Part shown: piece after piece, positions 20,796 through 29,253 of the stretch
How positions within the stretch are numbered: the first letter of the stretch is position 1
How the letters are laid out: every line of letters starts with the position of its first letter
Assembly: GCF_024282095.1 (NCBI RefSeq)
Contig: NZ_JAMWZS010000023.1
Coordinates: 1 to 46,602 of the forward strand
DNA: 46,602 nt
Direction of reading: 5' to 3'
Origin: Nitrosomonas sp.
Lineage (GTDB): Bacteria > Pseudomonadota > Gammaproteobacteria > Burkholderiales > Nitrosomonadaceae
The notes under the pieces: model-generated
Told to the model about the DNA's origin: nothing
Database searches by the model: none
Seen by the model: only the letters and a program-made list of their open reading frames with translations
Position numbers and translations under genes: made by a program

Positions 20796-21400
20796 ACGAA
20801 CAAGAGATGGGAAGAGAAATTGCCAGGTTGCTAGACTTTGGTGCTAATGAAACTATTAAACAGAGCACCTTGTACCGATTGCAATCTGCTCGTCGCGCAG
20901 CTTTGGAAAATTGCCAACCCGCGTTGGAGATCATTAATTCCGGCAATGGCACCTCCGTTTACGGCGGACATGACGAGCATTTTAATACCGGGAAGTTGTT
21001 ATTGCTATTGATAGCGCTGCTTGCTTTTGCAGTGGTGTCTACGACTTATTGGCAATTCCTGGAAAAAGGCAAATCAACCACGATGCTGGTTGATGACTTA
21101 TCGACTGAGACTTATATTGACAATGAGCCTGAATTGGGTGATGACTTATCGTTAGATGATTATATTGACAATGTACTGCAGCTGGTTGATGACTTATCGA
21201 CAGATGCTCACATTGACAACGGATCTAAACAGGTTAATGACATACCGACAGATGTCCGTATTGATGATGAGCCTGAATTGGTTGATGACATACCGACGAC
21301 AGATGTCCATATTGATAATGAATCTGAACTGGCTGATGGTTTACCGACAGATACTCGTGCTAATACTGAGCTTAATGAATGGTTGGATTCCAATAAATAA
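20792..21400 (+). CDS. DUF3619-like membrane protein with six tandem acidic repeats
   Basis: 202 residues, translationally coupled to the sigma factor. Residues 1-45 (MNEQEMGREIARLLDFGAN) resemble the DUF3619 family usually found after this sigma factor type; a membrane helix spans about 69-87. Residues 99-196 are six tandem copies of a 16-residue unit near LVDDLSTDAHIDNEPE (DNA unit 48 bp, one copy 51 bp), ending NEWLDSNK. Ordinary DUF3619 proteins, as I recall them, end in a single DDLP-DAYxD...WL motif, so this looks like that tail multiplied. The position suggests an anti-sigma or sigma-partner role, with the acidic repeats in the periplasm. Function is unproven. Confidence 0.75.
   Translation: MNEQEMGREIARLLDFGANETIKQSTLYRLQSARRAALENCQPALEIINSGNGTSVYGGHDEHFNTGKLLLLLIALLAFAVVSTTYWQFLEKGKSTTMLVDDLSTETYIDNEPELGDDLSLDDYIDNVLQLVDDLSTDAHIDNGSKQVNDIPTDVRIDDEPELVDDIPTTDVHIDNESELADGLPTDTRANTELNEWLDSNK
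21089..21379 (+). repeat. Six in-frame tandem repeats of 48 bp
   Basis: Units start at about 21089, 21137, 21185, 21233, 21281 (51 bp) and 21332. The core is GTTGATGACTTATCGAC with later copies changing TTATCG to ATACCG. Period is a multiple of three and the frame is kept. Copies have diverged by substitutions but the Asp-Asp and Ile-Asp positions are mostly kept. Confidence 0.9.
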
Positions 21401-21436
21401 TTTTAGATTGTTTCTAATTTCCCTCTAGTATCTCAT

Positions 21437-21466
21437 TTGAATTCTTTCTGGAAATATTCTTATCTT
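21437..21466 (+). promoter_or_regulatory. Weak promoter candidate before the ABC transporter gene
   Basis: TTGAAT (21437-21442) and TATCTT (21461-21466) with an 18-base spacer, 22 bases before the ATG at 21489. The only such pair in the 88-base gap. If real, the transporter and DUF1854 genes can be transcribed independently of the sigma factor. Confidence 0.3.
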
Positions 21467-21488
21467 ACATTTTCTTGCAGCTTAGCGA

Positions 21489-23783
21489 ATGCAACAAACT
21501 CTTCATTCATCACTTGATAAATTATCATTGATCTGGAGTGGTGAGCTTTCGTCACAATTGACTGACGATGAGAGCGTACTCGCTTGGATTGAAATTGATC
21601 TTAATACACAGTTGCATTTTGCTGAGGGTCTTGTTGCTGTCACCAACAAACGCTTGCTAGCCAAAATGGCAAATGATGGCGCTTGGCAAGAATGGCGCTA
21701 TCAGCAAGGCTTATCGCTGACACAACGGGATCATGCAGGTGTCGGTTGTCTTGAGCTATTTGATGCACATACGCGGCTTGCCTATTGGCGTTATCGGCTA
21801 GGTAATGATACCGCAGCAAATCGATTCATCGAATGCTTTAGACAGCAGCTTGATTATCAGCTTACCGGTAAATTACCCTTAGCAACACATACGCAAGCTC
21901 AATGTCCGAACTGCGCCGCTCTTTTATCCGCTGATCAGGATGAATGTCCGGTCTGTGACAAGCAAAACCATGCGCCGCCTTCCACCTGGACATTATTGCG
22001 ATTGTGGCGTTTCGCAAAGCCGTATAAGGGGCGTTTGCTTATCGGATTTCTGTTGACCTTATGCAGTACAGCTGCAACATTGGTACCGCCGTATTTAACC
22101 ATGCCATTGATGGATAATGTGTTGATACCTTACCAAAATGGTCAGCCGATCAATACCGATTTGGTAAAGCTGTATCTTTCCGGTTTGTTAGGTGCGGCGG
22201 TGCTTGCCTGGATGCTGGGTTGGGCAAGAACCTATATGCTGGCACTGGTTTCCGAGCGCATCGGTGCCGATTTGCGCACCACAACCTACGAACATCTCCT
22301 TAATCTTTCCCAGGAATATTTCGGTGGCAAGCGTACCGGTGATTTAATGGCGCGCATCGGCGCTGAAACCGATCGTATTAATCTTTTCCTTTCACTGCAT
22401 TTACTCGATTTCGCCACCGACGTCATCATGATTGGTATGACCGCTCTGATTCTGGTATCCATCAATCCTTGGTTAGCGCTTGTGACGCTCGCACCTCTGC
22501 CGGTGATTGCATGGCTGATTCATCTGGTTCGTGACAGACTGCGCATCGGTTTTGAAAAGGTTGATCGTATATGGGCTGAGGTGAACAATGTGCTTGCAGA
22601 TACTATTCCGGGTATCCGAGTAGTTAAAGCATTTGCACAGGAAAAAAGAGAAGCGGCGCGTTTCCATGCCGCCAATCAGCGTAATTTGCACATTAATGAT
22701 CGTGTAAACAGAGTTTGGTCCTTATTCACACCAACGGTCACGCTGATGACCGAGATCGGTTTATTGATCGTTTGGGTATTCGGCATCTGGCAAATTTCTA
22801 AAGATGAAATTACAGTCGGGGTACTTACAGCTTTTCTTGCCTACATAGGTCGTTTTTACATTCGACTCGATTCGATGAGCCGTATTGTTTCAATTACGCA
22901 AAAGGCGGCAGCTGGAACCAAACGCATATTTGATATTCTGGATCATGTTTCCAGTGTTCCGGAATCAGCGAACCCTGTGCATTTGCCGACAGTGCAAGGT
23001 CGCATTGAATTGCGCAATGTCGGCTTCCGGTATGGAACGCGCAGTATTACACGAGACATCAATCTGGTTATCAATCCTGGCGAAATGATTGGCTTAGTCG
23101 GACACAGTGGCTCGGGAAAAAGTACCCTGGTTAATCTGATCTGTCGTTTCTACGATGTCACGGAAGGAACAATCCTGATTGACGGACATGACATCCGCAC
23201 ACTACCGATCGCTGAGTATCGTAAGCATATCGGTTTGGTACTTCAGGAACCTTTTCTGTTTTATGGCACCATTGCGGAGAATATTGCTTATGGCAAGCCG
23301 GATGCAACACCGTCGGAGATTGTGTCCGCAGCCCGTGCGGCACATGCACATGAGTTTATTTTGCGTCTACCGCATGGCTATGATTCACTTGTAGGTGAAC
23401 GTGGGCAAGCCCTTTCTGGCGGTGAGCGTCAGCGTATCTCAATCGCTCGCGCACTATTGATTAATCCACGCATTCTGATTCTGGATGAAGCAACTTCTTC
23501 GGTGGATACTACCACCGAAAAAGATATCCAAAAGGCACTGGATAATTTGGTGCGTGGCCGCACTACCATTGCCATTGCCCATCGCCTGTCGACTTTGCGT
23601 GAAGCCAATCGTTTGATTGTTCTTGATCGCGGCAGAATCGTCGAAATTGGAAATCATGCTGAATTGATGGCCCGGGAAGGGTATTACTATCGCTTGTATC
23701 AAGCTCAGGCACGTAATGTGGATACTGAGGATCGAGCATTTGTTTCTGTCGTGGAGCATAGTGCTGCAGGGGAACTTAAATGA
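21489..23783 (+). CDS. ABC exporter with N-terminal extra domain and zinc ribbon (cyanophycin-associated)
   Basis: 764-residue half-transporter. Residues 1-130 form an extra soluble domain (LVAVTNKRLLAK, possibly PH-like). A zinc ribbon follows with Cys139, Cys142, Cys153 and Cys156 (CPNC ... CPVC). Six membrane helices (about 180-460) form an ABC exporter fold, and the ATPase has Walker A GHSGSGKST (from 538), LSGGE (642-646), Walker B ending Asp666-Glu667, and H-loop His698. All catalytic residues are intact. In many betaproteobacteria this transporter type and a DUF1854 gene are found next to cphA genes, but its substrate is unknown. The stop overlaps the DUF1854 start (ATGA), so the two are coupled. 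Confidence 0.9.
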   Translation: MQQTLHSSLDKLSLIWSGELSSQLTDDESVLAWIEIDLNTQLHFAEGLVAVTNKRLLAKMANDGAWQEWRYQQGLSLTQRDHAGVGCLELFDAHTRLAYWRYRLGNDTAANRFIECFRQQLDYQLTGKLPLATHTQAQCPNCAALLSADQDECPVCDKQNHAPPSTWTLLRLWRFAKPYKGRLLIGFLLTLCSTAATLVPPYLTMPLMDNVLIPYQNGQPINTDLVKLYLSGLLGAAVLAWMLGWARTYMLALVSERIGADLRTTTYEHLLNLSQEYFGGKRTGDLMARIGAETDRINLFLSLHLLDFATDVIMIGMTALILVSINPWLALVTLAPLPVIAWLIHLVRDRLRIGFEKVDRIWAEVNNVLADTIPGIRVVKAFAQEKREAARFHAANQRNLHINDRVNRVWSLFTPTVTLMTEIGLLIVWVFGIWQISKDEITVGVLTAFLAYIGRFYIRLDSMSRIVSITQKAAAGTKRIFDILDHVSSVPESANPVHLPTVQGRIELRNVGFRYGTRSITRDINLVINPGEMIGLVGHSGSGKSTLVNLICRFYDVTEGTILIDGHDIRTLPIAEYRKHIGLVLQEPFLFYGTIAENIAYGKPDATPSEIVSAARAAHAHEFILRLPHGYDSLVGERGQALSGGERQRISIARALLINPRILILDEATSSVDTTTEKDIQKALDNLVRGRTTIAIAHRLSTLREANRLIVLDRGRIVEIGNHAELMAREGYYYRLYQAQARNVDTEDRAFVSVVEHSAAGELK

Positions 23784-24250
23784 GCGATACGGTTGATTAT
23801 CAGTTAAGCCGGAATACTTATGGACGATTGGTTTTTACGAATAAGTCCGGCCCACAGGAAGACGTAGTTCCGGTACGATCATTTCCGATTACCAATCCCG
23901 ATCAAGGTATCGCCCTGATTGATTCGCATGGCCATGAGCTGGTGTGGATAGAGCGATTAATTGATTTACCAGAAGATTATCGCGTACTCATTGAAGCAGA
24001 ACTTGCAAACCGTGAATTCATGCCGGAAATAAAGCGTTTACTCAAGGTTTCAGGTTTTATTACACCCAGTACTTGGCAAGCTGAAACAGATCGTGGTGAA
24101 GTCACCTTTATTCTCAAGGGTGAAGAAGATATTCGCCGGTTAACAACATCATCACTCATGATTACAGATAGTCATGGTATTCATTTTCTGATTCGTGACC
24201 GCTTGGCACTTGATCGTCATAGTCGTAAGCTATTGGATCATTTTCTGTAA
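23780..24250 (+). CDS. DUF1854 family protein (cyanophycin-associated)
   Basis: 156 residues, soluble, no signal peptide or membrane helix. DUF1854 is a small family that almost always accompanies the preceding type of ABC transporter beside cyanophycin synthetase genes; no activity is established. Visible features are SFPITNPDQGIALIDSHGHELVW (residues about 36-58, a beta-hairpin-like segment), a helical middle (LPEDYRVLIEAELANREFMPEI) and a C-terminal part repeating the hairpin theme (MITDSHGIHFLIRDRLALDRHSRKLLDHFL). The double ITD/IDSHG pattern hints at an internal duplication. Overlap with the transporter gene points to a direct partnership, for example a cytoplasmic regulator. Confidence 0.85.
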   Translation: MSDTVDYQLSRNTYGRLVFTNKSGPQEDVVPVRSFPITNPDQGIALIDSHGHELVWIERLIDLPEDYRVLIEAELANREFMPEIKRLLKVSGFITPSTWQAETDRGEVTFILKGEEDIRRLTTSSLMITDSHGIHFLIRDRLALDRHSRKLLDHFL

Positions 24251-24280
24251 TGTGTTTGAGAGTTATTTTTCTTTTTATGT

Positions 24281-24294
24281 AAACCAATTGGTTT
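24281..24294. promoter_or_regulatory. 14-bp perfect palindrome upstream of cphA'
   Basis: AAACCAA directly followed by TTGGTTT, 41 bases before the cphA' ATG at 24336. A second dyad, two GATATC sites (24310-24315 and 24324-24329), lies between it and the ATG. Possible operator for the two synthetase genes; no known regulator motif recognised. Confidence 0.35.
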
Positions 24295-24335
24295 GAGCAG
24301 CGTTAATACGATATCTCTTTCCTGATATCAATGTT

Positions 24336-26666
24336 ATGTCTAACTACTCAAATCCAGATTGCGAAAATGTAAAAGATATTAAGTTTCTTGAGATCAAACA
24401 CTTGAATGGTCCTAATATGTGGACCTACTATCCTGCCCTTGAAGCAACCGTCGATATTGGCGCCCTCGAAGATTTTCCTTCCGATACGATTCCAGGCTTT
24501 TATGAGCGTTTATCGGCATGGCTTCCATCACTGATTGAACATCGTTGCAGTTATGAAGAACGTGGCGGTTTCTTGCGTCGAGTACAAGAAGGCACGTGGC
24601 CTTGCCATATTCTCGAACATGTCACCTTGGAACTACAAAATCTGGCTGGGATGCGTGGCGGTTTTGGCAGAGCTCGCGAAACCTCGGTACGTGGTGTATA
24701 TAAAGTTGCATTAAGTGCATGGCATGCAGAAATTACACGAACCGCTTTGTATTCCGCGCGTGAATTGATATTGGCAGCCATGAACTTTCAGCAATCTGAT
24801 AATCCATCGTATGATGTCGAGGGTGCTATCCAGAACCTCCGGGATCTAGTTGATTCGCTCTGGCTTGGCCCTTCCACAGCTTGTATTGTGGATGCTGCGA
24901 TAGCGCGCAATATTCCAGCCACCCGGCTTATTGCCAAAGGAAATCTCGTACAGTTAGGATATGGCGCTCGTTGCCGTCACATCTGGACAGCAGAAACAGA
25001 TCGGACACCGGCCATCGCAGAAAGCATTTCCCGTGACAAAGATCTAACGAAAGCATTGTTACAATCGTGCGGTGTCCCTGTTCCAGAAGGACGTATTGTC
25101 GAAAGTGCTGAGGCCGCATGGGAAGTAGCTAATGATATTGGTATGCCGGTAGTCATAAAACCTTGTGACGGAAACCATGGACGGGGGGTATTCATTGAAT
25201 TAAACCACCGTGAAGAAATTGAATCGGCCTACCACATCGCATTGAATGAAGGTACCGGTGTATTAGTTGAACGTTATATTACAGGCACTGAACATCGATT
25301 ATTGGTTGTTGGTGGACAGCTGGTCGCTGCTACACGCGGCGATTCAGTATCAGTAATTGGAGATGGTATTTCAACGATTGCTGAATTGATTGAATCTCAA
25401 ATCAATTCTGATCCACGCCGTGGAACGACAGAGGATCACCCACTCAATCTGATCCGTCTGGATAGTGCTGCGCAAATGGAAATAGCCCATCAAGGCTATC
25501 AAAGTGACTCAACTGTTCCAGCTGGCATTAAGGTCTTGATCCAGCGTAATGGCAACCATGCATTTGATGTAACGGATCAAGTCCATCCTAGTACTGCCTC
25601 TATCGCATCGCTGGCTGCCCGTGTCATTGGTTTGGATATTGCGGGTATCGATTTAGTGGTCAACGATATTTCCCGTCCATTGAGTGAACAAGGTGGCGCG
25701 ATTGTCGAAGTAAACGCCGGTCCAAGTTTGCTGATGCATATTAAGCCTGCCGTAGGTACACCTCGCCCCGTTGGCAAAGCAATCGTTAGCCATCTGTTTC
25801 CGGATAAAGACAACGGCCGTATTCCCATTGTAGGCATCACGGGTAGTCATGGCAAAACAGCAGTCGCTTATCTTGTTGCCAGGTTGCTCATACTTTCTGG
25901 CAAACAAACCGGATTGGCATGTAGTGATGGGCTTTATCTCGATTACAGGAAAATTGATAAAAACAACAGTGCCAATTGGGCCGCGGCCAATCGTACTTTA
26001 ATGAATCCAACTGCGGAAGCTGCTGTATTTGAGAATGGCTTTGATACCCTCCTGAACGAAGGATTAGCTTATGACAGTTGCCAAGTCGGTGTTATCACTA
26101 ATGTCGATCCGACTCATCATTTTGGCCATCATGGCATCGAAACACTTAAGCAAGTGTATAACGTGCTTCGTACACAAGTCGATGTTGTAACACCTACAGC
26201 AGCGGCTGTTGATGATGTGGAAAAAGATATACAACTACCAATTGGTGCGGCAATACTCAACGCCAAATCTGAAATGTTGGTTGAGATGTCAGAATTATGC
26301 CATGGTGAGGTTATTTTCTTCAGTATTGAACCAGACCTATCAGCAATTATTCAGCATCGTACTCAAGGAACCGGCTCTACCGTGGGTAAGCGTGCTGTAA
26401 TTTTACGCGATGACTCAATCGCATTGGTCACCGGCTCTTATGAATTGCCCTTGATTAAATTGCAGGAAATCACCTCAGATAGTGACGAGCATGGTGCTCA
26501 AGAAATAGAAAATATCCTGGCTGCTGTCGGAGCTGCATGGGCATTAGGCATCGAACCTGATCTCATACGTACCGGTATCGCAACTTTTGGATTCAGTCAA
26601 AAAAAATACAAACCCGAAAATCAGAATTTCCCAATCGGCCTACAAACTCAAGGAATTAAATTATGA
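24336..26666 (+). CDS. CphA'-type cyanophycin synthetase, lacking the C-terminal Mur-ligase lobe
   Basis: 776 residues, homologous throughout to the next gene. N-domain about 20-165 (GPNMWTYYPALEAT, HILEHVTLELQNLAG), ATP-grasp domain about 225-490 (VVIKPCDGNHGRGVF, VERYITGTEHRLLVVGG, EVNAGPSLLMHIKP), then a Mur-ligase-like M domain with P-loop GSHGKTAV at 503-510. It ends about residue 746 plus a unique 30-residue tail. The third lobe, which starts at GRFN (residue 712) in the downstream CphA, is absent. Short forms include CphA2, which joins beta-Asp-Arg dipeptides, and CphA' of betaproteobacteria. It overlaps cphA by 4 bases. No clear ribosome binding site. Confidence 0.88.
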   Translation: MSNYSNPDCENVKDIKFLEIKHLNGPNMWTYYPALEATVDIGALEDFPSDTIPGFYERLSAWLPSLIEHRCSYEERGGFLRRVQEGTWPCHILEHVTLELQNLAGMRGGFGRARETSVRGVYKVALSAWHAEITRTALYSARELILAAMNFQQSDNPSYDVEGAIQNLRDLVDSLWLGPSTACIVDAAIARNIPATRLIAKGNLVQLGYGARCRHIWTAETDRTPAIAESISRDKDLTKALLQSCGVPVPEGRIVESAEAAWEVANDIGMPVVIKPCDGNHGRGVFIELNHREEIESAYHIALNEGTGVLVERYITGTEHRLLVVGGQLVAATRGDSVSVIGDGISTIAELIESQINSDPRRGTTEDHPLNLIRLDSAAQMEIAHQGYQSDSTVPAGIKVLIQRNGNHAFDVTDQVHPSTASIASLAARVIGLDIAGIDLVVNDISRPLSEQGGAIVEVNAGPSLLMHIKPAVGTPRPVGKAIVSHLFPDKDNGRIPIVGITGSHGKTAVAYLVARLLILSGKQTGLACSDGLYLDYRKIDKNNSANWAAANRTLMNPTAEAAVFENGFDTLLNEGLAYDSCQVGVITNVDPTHHFGHHGIETLKQVYNVLRTQVDVVTPTAAAVDDVEKDIQLPIGAAILNAKSEMLVEMSELCHGEVIFFSIEPDLSAIIQHRTQGTGSTVGKRAVILRDDSIALVTGSYELPLIKLQEITSDSDEHGAQEIENILAAVGAAWALGIEPDLIRTGIATFGFSQKKYKPENQNFPIGLQTQGIKL

Positions 26667-29233
26667 AAGTATTACGTATTCGTGCATTGCGTGGACCCAA
26701 TTTATGGAGTCAGCATACCTCTATTGAAGCTACCGTTCTTTGTATTGAATCTGAAAATAATATTAATACCCTATCTGGTTTTGAGGCGGGATTGCGTGAA
26801 CGCTTTACGGAAATTCCCACCCCTCGCCCCGAAGACCATCATGAAGTCATCACACCGGCTCATATGCTTGAACATGTTGCACTTTATTTGCAAGTACAAG
26901 CCGGTTGTCCAATAACCTTTAGCCATACAGCCAAGGCACCGGAAGCTAATACCTATCGTGTCATTGTCGAATATAGTGAAGAAAAAGTCGGTCGACTTGC
27001 TTTTGAGTTGGCACAAGGGCTATGTAATGCTGTTATCGAAGACATTGCCTTTGATTTAAATGATGCTTTGTTTCGTTTACGTGAGCTCAATGAAGATATA
27101 CGTCTTGGCCCGAGTACAGGCGCTATTGTTCAAGCTGCAGTTGCGCGTGGCATTCCATTTCGTCGCTTGACTGCAGGTAGCTTGGTGCAATTTGGCTGGG
27201 GTAGTAAGCAGCGTCGTATCCAGGCTTCTGAGAGCGATATGACCAGCGCTGTTGCGGAATCAATTGTGCAAGATAAGGAATTAACTAAAACGTTACTGCA
27301 CGCTGCCGGAATACCTGTCCCACTTGGTCGCAACGTAGAAAACGCTGAAGATGCCTGGAGGGCAGCTTCTGAAATCGGTATTCCGGTAGTTGTCAAACCA
27401 CAAGACAGCAATCAAGGCAAAGGTGTAACAGTCAATCTTATCAATGCTGAACAAGTGAAAGCTGCTTATATGATTGCAGCCGAATTCAGTAACAATGTTT
27501 TGGTTGAGCGTTATGTTCCTGGACATGATTATCGTATGTTAGTTGTCGGTAATAAGCTGGTTGCTGCGGCACGCCGTGAACCACCACAAGTCGTTGGTGA
27601 TGGATTACACAGCGTTCGTCAATTGGTCGATCAGATTAATCGTGATCCAAGGCGTGGCGAAGGTCATGTTTCTTCTTTGACTAAAATTCATTTAGATGAA
27701 ATCTCCTTAGCGCATCTGTCAGCACAGGGATTAACTGCTGAATCAGTTCCCGCTCAAGGAATGCGAGTTATTTTGCGCAATAATGCCAATTTATCGACAG
27801 GTGGAACCGCTACTGATGTAACCGATAATGTTCATCCTGAGTTGGCGGCTCGTGTGGTTGCAGCTGCACAAGTCGTAGGTTTAGATATTTGCGGTGTTGA
27901 TGTTGTTTGCGACAATGTAGCACTTTCATTGGAAGAGCAAGGAGGCGGTGTTATTGAAGTCAACGCGGCACCCGGTTTACGCATGCATTTGCAACCTTCT
28001 TTCGGTAAGGCGCGCGCTGTAGGTGAAGCCATCATTGACAATATGTTTTCTGAGGGAGATGACGCACGTATCCCAGTGATTGCTGTGACAGGCACAAACG
28101 GTAAAACAACAACAGCTCGCCTGATTGCCAATGTATTGGATAAAGATAGCAAACGTGTTGGTCTTGCGTGCACTGATGGTGTTTATATTGATGGACTTTG
28201 TACTGATACGGGAGATTGCAGTGGTCCTAAAAGTGCAAGAAATATCCTATTTCACCCGGATGTAGATGCAGCTGTTCTAGAAACTGCACGTGGCGGACTG
28301 TTACGCGAAGGTTTAGGCTTTGATCGTTGCCATGTTGCCGTTGTCACCAATATTGGCATGGGTGATCATCTGGGCATGGCTTATGTCAACACGGCAGAGG
28401 AATTAGCTGTAGTTAAACGAATTGTTGTGCAGAATGTAAAATCAACGGGTTATGCTGTGCTTAATGCAGCCGACCCGTTGGTTGCAAGTATGGCCGATCA
28501 CTGCCCTGGTTCGATTATTTTCTTTGCGCGTGATAGTCATCACCCTATAATAGCAATGCACCGCGCGCAACAAAAACGTGTTATTTATGTTGAAAATCGT
28601 TGCATTGTCGCTTTAGGAGAAGACGGCGAGCATCGGATACCGCTGAATGAAGTTCCGCTCACCAAGAATGGCAGTATTCATTTCCAAATTGAAAATGCAA
28701 TGGCTGCTGTTGGAGCAGGCTGGGCGCTTGGCTTGGATTGGTCCGTTATTCGCGCCGGCTTATCCAGTTTTGTAAACGATGCACAGACAGCACCCGGTCG
28801 CTTCAATCTGTTTAATTACCGCGATGCTACCTTGATTGCCGATTATGGCCATAACCCGGATGCAATACAGGCACTTGTCAGTGCGATTGATAATATTCCA
28901 TCGAAGAAACGCTCTGTTGTTATTAGTGCCGCTGGCGATCGTCGTGATGAGGATATTCGTCAGCAAACTAGAATTCTTGGCGATGCATTTGATGAAGTTG
29001 TGCTATATCAAGACCAATGCCAACGTGGGCGCGCAGACGGGGAAGTATTAACTCTACTGCGAGAAGGCTTAGGTAATGCCAAGCGCACGCAAAAAATCAG
29101 TGAAATCGTCGGAGAGGCTATTGCAATTGATGCGGCACTATCAAACCTAAAAGCTGGCGAATTATGCCTCATTCTAGTTGATCAAGTTGAGCAGTCACTT
29201 GGCCAGATTAATCATCGTATTGCATTAGGTTAA
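26663..29233 (+). CDS. cphA: Cyanophycin synthetase
   Basis: 856 residues, full three-domain enzyme that polymerises Asp and Arg into multi-L-arginyl-poly-L-aspartate. The N-domain (1-160) starts KVLRIRALRGPNLWSQ. The ATP-grasp G domain (about 215-470), which adds Asp, shows VVVKPQDSNQGKGV, VERYVPGHDYRMLVV and EVNAAPGLRMH. The Mur-ligase-like M domain (about 470-711), which adds Arg, has P-loop GTNGKTTT at 477-484 and ETARGGLLREGLGFDRC. The C lobe (712-856) has GRFNLF and DYGHNPDA. All key motifs are intact. It starts on the ATG that overlaps the cphA' stop and converges on zapD with a 20-base gap. No cyanophycinase gene is in the window. Confidence 0.96.
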   Translation: MKVLRIRALRGPNLWSQHTSIEATVLCIESENNINTLSGFEAGLRERFTEIPTPRPEDHHEVITPAHMLEHVALYLQVQAGCPITFSHTAKAPEANTYRVIVEYSEEKVGRLAFELAQGLCNAVIEDIAFDLNDALFRLRELNEDIRLGPSTGAIVQAAVARGIPFRRLTAGSLVQFGWGSKQRRIQASESDMTSAVAESIVQDKELTKTLLHAAGIPVPLGRNVENAEDAWRAASEIGIPVVVKPQDSNQGKGVTVNLINAEQVKAAYMIAAEFSNNVLVERYVPGHDYRMLVVGNKLVAAARREPPQVVGDGLHSVRQLVDQINRDPRRGEGHVSSLTKIHLDEISLAHLSAQGLTAESVPAQGMRVILRNNANLSTGGTATDVTDNVHPELAARVVAAAQVVGLDICGVDVVCDNVALSLEEQGGGVIEVNAAPGLRMHLQPSFGKARAVGEAIIDNMFSEGDDARIPVIAVTGTNGKTTTARLIANVLDKDSKRVGLACTDGVYIDGLCTDTGDCSGPKSARNILFHPDVDAAVLETARGGLLREGLGFDRCHVAVVTNIGMGDHLGMAYVNTAEELAVVKRIVVQNVKSTGYAVLNAADPLVASMADHCPGSIIFFARDSHHPIIAMHRAQQKRVIYVENRCIVALGEDGEHRIPLNEVPLTKNGSIHFQIENAMAAVGAGWALGLDWSVIRAGLSSFVNDAQTAPGRFNLFNYRDATLIADYGHNPDAIQALVSAIDNIPSKKRSVVISAAGDRRDEDIRQQTRILGDAFDEVVLYQDQCQRGRADGEVLTLLREGLGNAKRTQKISEIVGEAIAIDAALSNLKAGELCLILVDQVEQSLGQINHRIALG

Positions 29234-29253
29234 TAGAATATATTAACGATTAA

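Noticed and set aside
21089-21379. CRISPR-like array
   Set aside because: The 48-bp units are contiguous, in-frame coding repeats without spacers, and no cas genes are present.
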